Assembly (NCBI GenBank): GCA_944324185.1
Contig: CALUVI010000014.1
Coordinates: 1-41,955, forward strand
Origin: Candidatus Gastranaerophilales bacterium
Lineage (GTDB): Bacteria > Cyanobacteriota > Vampirovibrionia > Gastranaerophilales > Gastranaerophilaceae
Direction of reading: 5' to 3'
Length of the DNA stretch: 41,955 nt
Shown here in pieces: positions 1-7,060 of the stretch (within the stretch, counting starts at the first letter, position 1; each line of letters starts with the position of its first letter). The notes beneath the pieces are model-generated. The model ran no database searches, was not told where the DNA came from, and saw nothing but the letters and a program-made list of their open reading frames with translations. The translations under genes were made by a program, and so were the position numbers.

Positions 1-283
1 TTCACGGAAAACGTGACATTTAGTCACCTTTTCCTGCTCGCAAACAGACACAGTGAGTCCCGTCGTCCGCTATTTTAGGAACAAAGAATCCCGATAATAA
101 TCGACGGGACTGAACCCCCAACGTCGGCAAAACATTCGTTTTGCTCACGTCGCTTTCTCTATTTGCTCAAGCTGGTCTCCGTGCTTTCTTTAAAACTTTC
201 ACGGAAAACGTGACATTTAGTCACCTTTTCCTGCTCGCAAACAGACACAGTGAGTCCCGTCGTCCGCTATTTTAAGAATAAAG
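1..283. repeat. 86-bp direct repeat pair
   Basis: Positions 1-86 and 198-283 are the same sequence with two differences, 197 bp apart. Each copy contains the inverted repeat GTGAC-attta-GTCAC. In the first copy GTCCCGTCG (57-65) can pair with CGACGGGAC (102-110). No open reading frame with a ribosome binding site is visible. The unit does not recur elsewhere in the window, so it may be the edge of a feature cut by the window start. Confidence 0.8.
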
Positions 284-301
284 AAGCCCAATCTTTAAGT
301 A

Positions 302-439
302 TGCCGTCATTCAGAGCCCAACAGCCATTCAGGGGCGAAGAATCCCTTTAACTGGTGAATAGCGAGGAGTGAATAGTGAATAGAAAAATTTTACAAAAGT
401 TATAAAGATTCTTCGGGCTCACGCCCTCTGAATGACGGT
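302..439. repeat. R2 inverted-repeat element
   Basis: The ends are GCCGTCATTCAGAG and its complement CTCTGAATGACGG. The interior carries GAATAGTGAATAGAAAA and a second inverted pair (GCGAAGAATC / GATTCTTCGGGC). It shares ends and interior with copies at 31915-32053 and 34980-35105, so it is a dispersed MITE-like element with no coding capacity. Confidence 0.8.
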
Positions 440-506
440 ACTCTTGGAAGCTTCACCTCCCGGTATATGCGATAGCCTAAAGTCTGTCCTACAAACTAAA
501 ACTCAC

Positions 507-610
507 GTCATTGCGAGGGAACAACCATTCAGCCCGAAGCAATCTTGGGGGAATATAACAAAAAATGAAAAATGTATTGTCACGAAAGTCGGAGATTTTC
601 TCGCAATGGC
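507..610. repeat. R1 inverted-repeat element, degenerate right end
   Basis: It begins GTCATTGCGAGGG, continues CATTCAGCCCGAAGCAATC, and ends near TCTCGCAATGGCG, a decayed complement of the left end. The rest of the space before nrdG (611-673) holds a short R8-like TTTACCCCGCC and no gene. Confidence 0.7.
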
Positions 611-673
611 GCTAAGCTGATAGTTTTACCTGTCAGCCCAAATATTTACCCCGCCTTCATAGAACTTAAAACT

Positions 674-702
674 TTGTACAAATTTTATGTCAATGATATG
701 AT
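674..702 (+). promoter_or_regulatory. Probable sigma70-type promoter of nrdG
   Basis: TTGTAC at 674-679 and TATGAT at 697-702 are 17 bp apart, followed by AGGAAGAG before the nrdG ATG at 733. The -35 lies in a palindromic TTGTACAA. Confidence 0.5.
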
Positions 703-732
703 AGATATATTGGAGAAGAGGTATAGGAAGAG

Positions 733-1224
733 ATGAATTATCACAATATTACAAAAGATGACATGCTTAACGGCGACGGTTTGAGAGTTGTTTTATGGAC
801 TGCAGGGTGTACACATCATTGTCATGGTTGCCAGAACCCGATTACCTGGGATGTTGCAGGCGGAATACCTTTTGATGAGGCTGCTGAGAACGAGTTGTTT
901 GAAGAACTTGCCAAACCTCATATTTCCGGCATAACTTTCTCCGGCGGCGATCCTCTGCATCCGTTTAACAGAGAAGAAGTTTTCAGATTAATTAAGAAAA
1001 TCAGAAAAGAATTGCCTCAGAAAACCATCTGGCTTTATACAGGATTCTTGTGGGAAGAAATTAAAGATATTCCGGATATTGCTGACATTGACGTTATTGC
1101 GGAAGGTAAGTTTGTCGAGGAGCTTCTGGATAACAATGCGCACTGGGTCGGAAGCACAAATCAGAGGGTTATTGACGTTAAGCCTACTCTCGAAACCGGT
1201 GAAATTGTTCTGCATAACACATAA
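733..1224 (+). CDS. nrdG: Anaerobic ribonucleotide reductase activating protein (radical SAM)
   Basis: NrdG uses a [4Fe-4S] cluster and S-adenosylmethionine to install the glycyl radical on NrdD, the oxygen-independent ribonucleoside-triphosphate reductase. The 163-residue protein has the family length. The cluster motif CTHHCHGC (Cys26, Cys30, Cys33) is followed by QNPxTW, typical of NrdG, and the SAM-binding GGD is in FSGGDPL at about residue 79. AGGAAGAG sits just before the ATG. It appears monocistronic: the next gene has its own promoter. No nrdD is in the window. A pyruvate-formate-lyase activase is a less likely reading because of the short length and the CxHHCxGCQN pattern. Confidence 0.93.
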   Translation: MNYHNITKDDMLNGDGLRVVLWTAGCTHHCHGCQNPITWDVAGGIPFDEAAENELFEELAKPHISGITFSGGDPLHPFNREEVFRLIKKIRKELPQKTIWLYTGFLWEEIKDIPDIADIDVIAEGKFVEELLDNNAHWVGSTNQRVIDVKPTLETGEIVLHNT

Positions 1225-1269
1225 AATTGTCACAAAATATTAAGATATATTTCCCTGTATTCGTTATTC

Positions 1270-1278
1270 TGGTATAAT
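1270..1278 (+). promoter_or_regulatory. Extended -10 promoter that decides the acyl-CoA ligase start
   Basis: TGGTATAAT (1270-1278) is an extended -10 element. The ATG at 1277 overlaps it, so transcription would begin downstream of that codon (about 1285). This makes the ATG at 1313, preceded by AGGAGG at 1303-1308, the credible start. Confidence 0.6.
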
Positions 1279-1312
1279 GCTGATTAAGGCTATGGTGTAT
1301 TCAGGAGGAAGT

Positions 1313-2989
1313 ATGAAGGAACGTGAAAGCAACGTATTATCTTTACTTGAAGATAAGACAAATATTTATGCGCGCAAAATTGCACTCGGGATGAAAACGC
1401 AGTTCGGTTGGAAGGAAATTACATACGACGGGCTGGGTCTGATGTCCAGAAGGCTTGCGGCATATTTGATGAACGATTTAGGGCTTAAGCGGGAAGAAAA
1501 GCTTGCAATACTTTCAGAATCCAAGCCTGAATACGGCGCTTGTGTGTTTGCCTCTGTTATTGCGGGGCTTATTACCGTTCCTCTTGATATAAAACTTACA
1601 AAATATGAACTTCAATCTATTCTTTCAGACTGCATGCCATCTGTAATGCTTGTTTCGCAGACTTATATAGATAAAGCGCTTGAACTCCAGAAAGTTATTC
1701 CGTCTCTTAAGCATATTATAGTAATGGATGAGCATCCTGTTTATGACAATTTAGAGAGCATTTATACAATTCCGAATAATTACACCTGCAAATGGAGACA
1801 CCGCTCAAGAAAGTCTACGGTTTTTATAATTTATACTTCCGGAACAACAGGCAAGCCTAAAGGGGTCGAAACGACTTTCGGGAACATGCTTGCGCAGCTT
1901 AAGGATTTGAAAGCGGCTTTTGATAAAATTCTTCCATACGGTGATGTAAGAGTTTTGTCAATTCTTCCGATGAACCATTTGTTTGAAATGACAGTCGGGT
2001 TTTCGACTTTCCTGAACCTCGGATTTACTGTATATTACACGCATAATTTGAAGCCAAAAGATATTTTAAATACAATGCGTGACAGGAAAATTACATTTAT
2101 GGTTGTTGTTCCGGCATTTTTGAAGCTTTTGAAAACAGGTTTGGAAGCCGAGATGAAAAACACTTCTAAATTTTCTCAGAAAATATTCCCGTTTTTATAC
2201 CATTTTGCAAAATTTGTTCCGTTTATCTGGGCTAAAAAACTCATGTTCAGAAAGATTCACAAGTGTTTTGGCGGCTCATTCAAGGGCTGTATGTCCGGCG
2301 GAGCACCTCTTGATTTGAATGTCGCAAAATTCTTCCAGAGAGTCGGTATTCAGGTTTATGAAGTTTACGGGCTTACTGAAACAAGTCCGATTGCGACAAT
2401 TAATATAGAACGGCATAGAGACCTTCGCTCTGTAGGCAAGCCGCTTCCGAGCTACGAAGCGAAAACCGACCCTCAGACAGGCGAACTGCTTCTCAAAGGT
2501 CCTTCGATTATGAAAGGATATCATAATCAGCCGGATTTGACTAATGAAGCAATCGATAAAGACGGCTGGTTCCATACCGGCGATATTGCCAGAATCGATG
2601 AGCGGGGAAGAGTTTATATTACAGGCAGAATTAAGAATATGATTGTTCTCTCCGGAGGTAAAAAAGTTTTTCCGGAGGAAGTCGAAGCTGTCCTTGAAAA
2701 AAGCGACCTGTTTGCAGAAGTATGTGTTTTCGGCGTTTCACGTGAAGGCGGTGCAAAAGACGGCACGGAAGACATTGCAGCAGTCGTTGTTCCGGCGGAA
2801 GAATTAAAGAATAAATATGACGACGCTACCCTGGACAAGCTTATGAAAGATGAAGTCAAAAAGCTTTCACAAAGGCTTACTCCATATAAGCGTCCGATTA
2901 ATATATCTGTTGTTAAGCAGGCGCTTCCAAGAACTGCTACAAGAAAAATCCAGCGCAAAAAGGTTAAAGAGCTGGTTTATCTAAAGTAA
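1313..2989 (+). CDS. AMP-forming acyl-CoA synthetase (long-chain fatty acid-CoA ligase family)
   Basis: Members of the ANL adenylating superfamily activate a carboxylic acid as acyl-AMP and transfer it to CoA (or another thiol). The P-loop YTSGTTGKPKG starts at residue 174. Further motifs are VYGLTETSP, GWFHTGDIARID with the ribose-binding Asp, and the hinge GRIKNMIVLSGGKKVFPEEVE region. Near the C-terminus, ALPRTATRKIQR contains the likely catalytic Lys. The start at 1313 (558 residues) is chosen for the AGGAGG at 1303-1308; an in-frame ATG at 1277 lies inside the -10 box. Fatty acids are the likely substrate from the overall FadD-like pattern. An acyl-ACP synthetase role for recycling membrane lipids is also possible. 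Confidence 0.88.
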   Translation: MKERESNVLSLLEDKTNIYARKIALGMKTQFGWKEITYDGLGLMSRRLAAYLMNDLGLKREEKLAILSESKPEYGACVFASVIAGLITVPLDIKLTKYELQSILSDCMPSVMLVSQTYIDKALELQKVIPSLKHIIVMDEHPVYDNLESIYTIPNNYTCKWRHRSRKSTVFIIYTSGTTGKPKGVETTFGNMLAQLKDLKAAFDKILPYGDVRVLSILPMNHLFEMTVGFSTFLNLGFTVYYTHNLKPKDILNTMRDRKITFMVVVPAFLKLLKTGLEAEMKNTSKFSQKIFPFLYHFAKFVPFIWAKKLMFRKIHKCFGGSFKGCMSGGAPLDLNVAKFFQRVGIQVYEVYGLTETSPIATINIERHRDLRSVGKPLPSYEAKTDPQTGELLLKGPSIMKGYHNQPDLTNEAIDKDGWFHTGDIARIDERGRVYITGRIKNMIVLSGGKKVFPEEVEAVLEKSDLFAEVCVFGVSREGGAKDGTEDIAAVVVPAEELKNKYDDATLDKLMKDEVKKLSQRLTPYKRPINISVVKQALPRTATRKIQRKKVKELVYLK

Positions 2990-3017
2990 TATGTGTGAAG
3001 TGTAAAGGAGTTTTACT

Positions 3018-3166
3018 CCTCGCCCCTTGTGGGAGAGGGTAGAATTTCAAGTTGAGCTTAAGCGAAACTTAGAAATTCGGGTGAGGGGTAAAAGAATTGT
3101 AAGTCAAGCATTGCCTGACAAATACTTAAAAAGAGATTCTTCGTGCAAACGCACTCAGAATGACGG
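3018..3166. repeat. R7 hairpin and solitary R2 end
   Basis: 3018-3089 is an R7 hairpin: CCCCTTGTGGGAGAGGG, an arm ending TAGAAATTCGGGTGAGGGG, with internal AATTTC/GAAATT pairing. 3134-3166 (AGAGATTCTTCGTGCAAACG then CTCAGAATGACGG) matches only the right end of R2. An R4-like GGTCGGGTTTATTTACC lies at about 3199-3215. No gene is visible in 2990-3244. Confidence 0.65.
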
Positions 3167-3244
3167 CATACTGATATGTCAGAATAAATCACTAAGCAAG
3201 GTCGGGTTTATTTACCTGGCTAGGACTAAAAAACAGGTAAAAAG

Positions 3245-3862
3245 ATGGAAACAACAGAAGAACTTCGTAAAAAATTAAATGAAATCAGAGAAAAATGTCT
3301 TTCCTGCCGGAAATGTCCGCTTTTTCAAACCAGACACAACATTGTTTTTGATGACGGAATTCCGAACCAGAAACTAATGCTGATAGGAGAAGCGCCCGGA
3401 TATTATGAAGATATGCAGGGAAAACCTTTTGTCGGAAAAGCCGGACAGCTTCTGGATAAAATTTTTGCTTCGGTCGGGTTTACAAGGGAAAGAGATGTTT
3501 ATATCTGTAATACCCTCAAATGCCGTCCGCCCGATAACAGGAATCCTCTTCCTGACGAGAAAGAAGCATGCTGGGAATATTTGAAAGCTCAAATAGAAAT
3601 TATAAAACCAAGAATTATCCTGCTTTGCGGCAATGTCGCAGTTCAATCAATTTTAGGCAGTGCAGGCGGAATTACACGTATCAGAGGGAACTGGTTTCCA
3701 CCCGAGAGTGCAATTGTGGATGTTTATGGCGCGAAAATGATGCCGATTTTTCACCCTTCTTATCTTCTAAGAAATGATTCAAGAGAGAAAGGCAGTCCTA
3801 AATGGCTTATGTGGCAGGATATTCAGGAAATTAAACGCGAATACGATAAGCTGGCTGTATAA
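3245..3862 (+). CDS. Type 4 (family 4) uracil-DNA glycosylase, [4Fe-4S]
   Basis: This family removes uracil from DNA to start base-excision repair. Motif A GEAPGYYED (48-56) has the catalytic-loop Glu. FVGKAGQLL follows at 62-70. Motif B HPSYLLRN starts at His170. Four cysteines fit the cluster ligands: Cys21 and Cys24 (CRKC), Cys93 (KCRPPDNRNP) and Cys109. At 205 residues it has the usual length and closely resembles thermophile UDGa proteins along its whole length. The ATG at 3245 is preceded by AGGTAAAAAG. It stands alone between repeat tracts. Confidence 0.93.
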   Translation: METTEELRKKLNEIREKCLSCRKCPLFQTRHNIVFDDGIPNQKLMLIGEAPGYYEDMQGKPFVGKAGQLLDKIFASVGFTRERDVYICNTLKCRPPDNRNPLPDEKEACWEYLKAQIEIIKPRIILLCGNVAVQSILGSAGGITRIRGNWFPPESAIVDVYGAKMMPIFHPSYLLRNDSREKGSPKWLMWQDIQEIKREYDKLAV

Positions 3863-3881
3863 AAACAAAATTAAGAAACCG

Positions 3882-3909
3882 GGTAGTGTGGAGCTTGCTC
3901 CACACTACC
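3882..3909. repeat. R5 palindrome downstream of the glycosylase gene
   Basis: GGTAGTGTGGAGC-TT-GCTCCACACTACC is a nearly perfect 28-bp palindrome, 20 bp after the stop codon. It could work as a transcript-end hairpin, but no T-run follows. Confidence 0.7.
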
Positions 3910-3927
3910 GATTTATGTTGTATAAAA

Positions 3928-3955
3928 TTGATTATTGCTTTTTGTATGGTAAAAT
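3928..3955 (+). promoter_or_regulatory. Promoter of the small-peptide (toxin-like) transcript
   Basis: TTGATT at 3928-3933, a 16-bp spacer, and an extended -10 TGGTAAAAT ending at 3955. Transcription would start near 3962, giving an 86-nt leader before the ATG at 4048. In the leader TCTCGG (4000-4005) can pair with CCGAGA (4030-4035), directly before AAGGAGG, so translation may be controlled by structure. Confidence 0.6.
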
Positions 3956-4047
3956 AGATATGCATATTTATATGCAAGGAAGCACTTTCCAAGACTTTCT
4001 CTCGGAACAACAAATTTTGTGGTTATTTGCCGAGAAAGGAGGTCTGC

Positions 4048-4119
4048 ATGGCAAAATGGCTGATAAAAATAGCTATCACCATTCTAGTGATGATAGCTAC
4101 TTTACAAATTGCCCTGTAA
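4048..4119 (+). CDS. 23-residue hydrophobic peptide, candidate type I toxin
   Basis: An ATG at 4048 preceded by AAAGGAGG (4036-4042) opens a 23-codon frame. Residues begin MAKWLIKIAITILV. Two lysines near the N-terminus are followed by about 17 almost purely hydrophobic residues, one short membrane helix. It has its own promoter (3928-3955) and a strong terminator whose stem contains the TAA stop. A convergent promoter on the minus strand (4170-4198) would make an antisense RNA over the 3' half. Small membrane peptides under antisense RNA control are the hallmark of type I toxin-antitoxin loci (Fst, TxpA, TisB classes). I recognise no specific family. A regulatory leader peptide or an unrelated small membrane protein is the alternative. 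Confidence 0.6.
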   Translation: MAKWLIKIAITILVMIATLQIAL

Positions 4120-4163
4120 AGGAAGTGGTTAAGCTCTAGTCCCAGCTAGGGCTTTTCCTTTAC
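4064..4163 (-). ncRNA. Predicted antisense RNA, candidate antitoxin
   Basis: On the minus strand TTGAAA (plus-strand 4193-4198) and TATAAT (4170-4175) are exactly 17 bp apart, placing a start at about 4163. Transcription leftwards crosses the sense terminator and the 3' half of the peptide gene. A hairpin pairing 4091-4098 with 4071-4078 (AGCTATCA / TGATAGCT) follows, then ATTTTTAT, a factor-independent terminator. The product would be about 100 nt and fully complementary to the peptide mRNA 3' region. Existence and start site are inferred from signals only. Confidence 0.55.
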
Positions 4164-4168
4164 TTTTT
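4116..4168 (+). terminator. Terminator of the small-peptide mRNA
   Basis: GTAAAGGAA (4116-4124) pairs with TTCCTTTAC (4155-4163). An inner stem AGCTCTAG / CTAGGGCT (4132-4139 / 4146-4153) lies inside it, and T5 follows. The peptide stop codon lies in the outer stem. Confidence 0.75.
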
Positions 4169-4169
4169 A

Positions 4170-4198
4170 ATTATAGCGCATATGGTTATATTTTTCAA
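4170..4198 (-). promoter_or_regulatory. Minus-strand promoter facing the small-peptide gene
   Basis: TTGAAA-17 bp-TATAAT on the minus strand is close to the sigma70 consensus. It has no coding region within reach, which supports an RNA product (4163 to about 4064). Confidence 0.6.
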
Positions 4199-4217
4199 GC
4201 AATAACACTAAAAGCTA

Positions 4218-4245
4218 AGTAATGTGGAGTTTGCTCCACACTACT
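4218..4245. repeat. R5 palindrome
   Basis: AGTAATGTGGAGTTTGCTCCACACTACT, an R5 copy with a few mismatches, lies between the small-peptide unit and tRNA-Gly. Confidence 0.65.
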
Positions 4246-4272
4246 ACTTTACTTATTGTATTAATAAAACAA

Positions 4273-4302
4273 TAAAAAAGAGTCCTTTAAGGACTCTTTT
4301 TT
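4273..4302 (-). terminator. Bidirectional terminator after tRNA-Gly
   Basis: AAAAAAGAGTCC and GGACTCTTTTTT form a perfect 12-bp arm pair around a short loop. It directly follows the minus-strand tRNA and could also stop plus-strand transcripts. Confidence 0.85.
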
Positions 4303-4306
4303 ATTA

Positions 4307-4378
4307 GCGGAAGACGAGACTCGAACTCGCGACAGTCTGCTTGGAAGGCAGATACTCTACCAACTGAGCTACTTCCGC
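4307..4378 (-). tRNA. tRNA-Gly (anticodon UCC)
   Basis: The minus strand folds as a 72-nt tRNA. Acceptor GCGGAAG pairs with CTTCCGC, the D arm is GCTC...GAGT, anticodon stem TCTGC/GCAGA holds loop CTTCCAA (anticodon TCC), and the T arm contains GTTCGAG. CCA is not encoded. A TTGAAA lies upstream at 4407-4402. Partial copies of its 5' half lie just upstream. Confidence 0.95.
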
Positions 4379-4408
4379 ACTCATATTCAAACTTATTAAA
4401 CTTTCAAC

Positions 4409-4523
4409 TGCTCAGTTGGTAGAGTATATCTCATATACGCTCGGCTCAACTTCGCTTTTCCTATGCAGTTGCTCAAATTAGCCTCGCTTGGGCAACTGAG
4501 CTACTTCCGCACTCATATTCAAT
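4409..4523. pseudogene. Broken, partly inverted fragments of the tRNA-Gly 5' half
   Basis: 4491-4523 repeats, in the same orientation, the 5' end of tRNA-Gly with its upstream flank (GAGCTACTTCCGCACTCATA). 4411-4429 carries the D-arm region (GCTCAGTTGGTAGAGTAT) in the opposite orientation. The two fragments face each other around about 65 bp rich in CTCGC/GCTTTTCC motifs. The sequence cannot form a full tRNA. It looks like a scar of duplication and inversion, or a past integration at the tRNA. Confidence 0.65.
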
Positions 4524-4558
4524 TGTCATTCATCTGCTTAACGTCAATTCTGGCGCAT

Positions 4559-4578
4559 TCCTTCCCTTATGAGGGAAG
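4559..4578. repeat. Short hairpin in the pilO-tRNA gap
   Basis: CCTTCCCTTATGAGGGAAGG is a 20-bp palindrome. It is the only structure seen between the tRNA fragments and pilO (4524-4687) and could act as the pilus operon transcript end, though no T-run follows on the minus strand. Confidence 0.45.
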
Positions 4579-4687
4579 GTTAGGATGGGTGCCGGCTTAA
4601 CTTGCTCACAACACAACTGTCAGAGTTGATACAAAAATTCTATACTAAACAAAATTTATTATCAAGTATTTGCTTATTCTTGTAACA

Positions 4688-5329
4688 TTATTGCGGCAAC
4701 GCCGTATTTGCACCATCCAATGCCGGAGCTGCCGTGGTATCTGCACTCTCATCAGGTGCAGTATGAGCATATAAACGTATACTTAATGTTGATAATAATA
4801 TCTTTTTATCTTTCTCATAAGGTTTTACATCAAGATTGTTAATACGAATATAATACGGGTATTGATAAATATCTTGAATTAATTTTCCAAGATTTACATA
4901 GTTAGAAATCAGTTCCATATTAACATCGCATACAAAGTATACATCCTTACCGAATTTTACGAAATTATCCGTATCAGGATTGTACTGATAATCTATGGAT
5001 TTAATCTTTATTGAATTAGCATGAAGCATTTCAATTACATCGTTATATAATGTAAAGAATAAAGTTTCATTACCGAGATCAGATTCTAAAGGTGCGTAAA
5101 TCTTTTTCTGAGAAGATACTATTGAATCTTTAATCTTTTTGATTTTACTCTGTACAACCTTAAGCTTCTGATTCAAATCATCAACTTCTTTTTGCTTTTT
5201 ATCAACTTTAGTCTGTTCAGCCACTGATTCTGTATATTTCGGATATGCCATATTGTATCCGACAATAGCAATGACAACTACTAATAAACAAAATATGATT
5301 ACGCCGTAATATTTTTTATATTTGTCCAT
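4688..5329 (-). CDS. pilO: PilO-like pilus assembly protein
   Basis: PilO (GspM in type II secretion) is the inner-membrane partner of PilN in the alignment complex linking the cytoplasmic PilM ring to the outer-membrane channel. The 213-residue protein has one N-terminal transmembrane segment (about 8-28), a coiled coil (about 38-75, KQKEVDDLNQKL...), then an alpha/beta domain. The C-terminal tail is Ala/Asp/Thr rich and probably flexible. It lies 19 bp downstream of the PilM-PilN gene, in the standard order. Sequence similarity is weak, as usual for PilO, so the assignment rests on topology plus context. Confidence 0.75.
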   Translation of the reverse strand: MDKYKKYYGVIIFCLLVVVIAIVGYNMAYPKYTESVAEQTKVDKKQKEVDDLNQKLKVVQSKIKKIKDSIVSSQKKIYAPLESDLGNETLFFTLYNDVIEMLHANSIKIKSIDYQYNPDTDNFVKFGKDVYFVCDVNMELISNYVNLGKLIQDIYQYPYYIRINNLDVKPYEKDKKILLSTLSIRLYAHTAPDESADTTAAPALDGANTALPQ

Positions 5330-5348
5330 TTTAAATCCTTCTAATTAC

Positions 5349-6995
5349 TTAATTAATAGGTTCTAAACCCTGCAAAAGTCCGTTTCCGGAATTGTTATTA
5401 TCTCCGCTTGACGGAGTATCATCCTGTGATTCATCAGAAATAATAAATTCGTAATAATCAGCATTCAAAGTTGTCAGGATTGAATCTGTATCAAATTCTA
5501 CATCTCCGTCTGTTTGTGCCGGAGGGAGTTCTGTTTTAGACGCCAGACCCAATTTCTGCAATTTTATACCTGAATTCGGATCATAATCTTTGATACTTCT
5601 AAAGAATGCATATACACTTTCAAGATTATCCGCCTGACCTTCAATTGTAGTCTTTTCTGATAATTTCAAGCGGGTAAGCCAGAGCTTTTTAGGAATTTCC
5701 GTTCCCACGATTGTATAATATGAATAAATACCCTTGTTATGCTCCAAACCTATACGAATTTCATCGCCTTCATCAAACAATTCCGAAGATACATTTTCAT
5801 TATCTTTAAGGAATTGTTCAATTTTTTTCGCCTCGGCGTCAAGTTCTTTGTATTTATCTTTTGCCATGTTAATTTGACCGGTAAAGTATACGCTTGTGGC
5901 TATACACGGTACCAGTATAACAAGTGCGATTATTACAAGCCATTTAATCAGAAATGCATTGGATAATATTAATGTCCGTCCGTTTAACAGTAATTCCGGC
6001 GGCTGCTCCATTGTATAAATATCACCCAGCGATTTATTAAATAAATTGAAATGAGCGTTGCTATATTGCTCAAATTCTTTATAAATAGACGCCCCTATAA
6101 TATCCAGAGACAGAATGCTTGCAAATTTTTCATCAACTTCCGGTCCGAGTTCTAAGAAAGCTTCCTTTGAGAAACAATTTGCTTCCTGATGGATAATCGG
6201 AGCACTGTAAGTTAATTTGCTTGCAAGAACTTCCGCACTGATTACGTTTGTTTTTGATACGATACAAAGATACTTGGACGGAAGGTTTTTCAATATCGGA
6301 GAAACTGCGCTTACAACCGTACCATAGTTTTCCGCATCCCCTAAAACTTCACCTATACTGATTCTCTCTTCATACGTGTCAACATAATTGCTGCCGCTCA
6401 TTGTTATGATTCTGCAGCACATATTATCTACTATTAAAAGAATCCAGGAAGTGTTATCGGCAACATCAAGCCTCTGTTTGTACATCAATGCATTAAGAAT
6501 TGAATTTACAGAAGTATCAACCGCATATAATTTATAGCCTAAATCTTTAATGCCCATTGCTATTTCAATAAGCATCTGCTTTTGTGCTGCAGTATATGCT
6601 ATTTTATTGAACTGAATAGTGGAATTAGGCAGTCTTACGGCACTTACAACCGGTTCTACCGATTTAAATATAAAATGGTCTGCCAGCTCTTCTTCTATAG
6701 CATTTCCAATCTGCGCTTCATCCATTGCAGCCGGATAATCGACTGTTTTAAATACAACTGACGGGATATTTAAAACAACTTCAGTTCCTTTTGGTATCTG
6801 CAGTTCAAAAAATAAATCCTGCAGGGCTTCTTTAAACAAATCCAAATCCGCTATTTCACGCCGGTTTGTATCATACTCAAGCTGTCTTATACCGTATTTT
6901 AAAACTGTTTGAGAGGCAAAATCTATCTGTGCAACCTCTAAACCTATTTCAGGCGTAATTGACACGCCTACTATACTGCTCTTCTTTAAACTCAT
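5349..6995 (-). CDS. PilM-PilN fusion (GspL-like) pilus/secretion platform protein
   Basis: Residues 1 to about 320 resemble the PilM actin-like (SHS2) fold, starting IVGVSITPEIGLEVAQI and with AVDTSVNSILNAL at about 159-170. A single transmembrane segment follows at about 349-371, then a coiled coil (380-400). The periplasmic domain has a PilN-type repeat (LTRLKLSEKTTIEGQA, then SVYAFFRSI). FNLFNK just before the helix recalls the INLLP that opens PilN. In most type IV pilus systems PilM and PilN are separate; one chain is the arrangement of GspL. Coupled to PilO, it probably forms the pilus alignment complex. No ATPase, secretin or prepilin gene is in the window. AGGAAG precedes the ATG. 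Confidence 0.75.
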   Translation of the reverse strand: MSLKKSSIVGVSITPEIGLEVAQIDFASQTVLKYGIRQLEYDTNRREIADLDLFKEALQDLFFELQIPKGTEVVLNIPSVVFKTVDYPAAMDEAQIGNAIEEELADHFIFKSVEPVVSAVRLPNSTIQFNKIAYTAAQKQMLIEIAMGIKDLGYKLYAVDTSVNSILNALMYKQRLDVADNTSWILLIVDNMCCRIITMSGSNYVDTYEERISIGEVLGDAENYGTVVSAVSPILKNLPSKYLCIVSKTNVISAEVLASKLTYSAPIIHQEANCFSKEAFLELGPEVDEKFASILSLDIIGASIYKEFEQYSNAHFNLFNKSLGDIYTMEQPPELLLNGRTLILSNAFLIKWLVIIALVILVPCIATSVYFTGQINMAKDKYKELDAEAKKIEQFLKDNENVSSELFDEGDEIRIGLEHNKGIYSYYTIVGTEIPKKLWLTRLKLSEKTTIEGQADNLESVYAFFRSIKDYDPNSGIKLQKLGLASKTELPPAQTDGDVEFDTDSILTTLNADYYEFIISDESQDDTPSSGDNNNSGNGLLQGLEPIN

Positions 6996-7021
6996 ATCTG
7001 TTTCTTCCTATTTTTTTTTAT

Positions 7022-7048
7022 TGTACAATAAAATTCAAAATTTGTACA
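7022..7048. promoter_or_regulatory. Paired TGTACA sites between pilM-N and nadA
   Basis: Two perfect TGTACA palindromes (7022-7027 and 7043-7048) lie 21 bp apart, two helical turns, in the divergent promoter region. This spacing suits a dimeric regulator. The regulator is unknown. Confidence 0.35.
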
Positions 7049-7060
7049 CAGGATAAATAA

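Noticed and set aside
432..620. A 62-codon open frame in the first repeats
   Set aside because: It is built from R2 and R1 repeat sequence and has no ribosome site.
3027..3278. An 83-codon open frame before the glycosylase gene
   Set aside because: It runs through R7, R2 and R4-like repeats and overlaps the glycosylase start in another frame.
3774..4139. A 121-codon open frame across the glycosylase end and the small-peptide unit
   Set aside because: It overlaps the well-supported glycosylase gene, lacks a ribosome site and crosses a promoter, a leader hairpin and part of a terminator.
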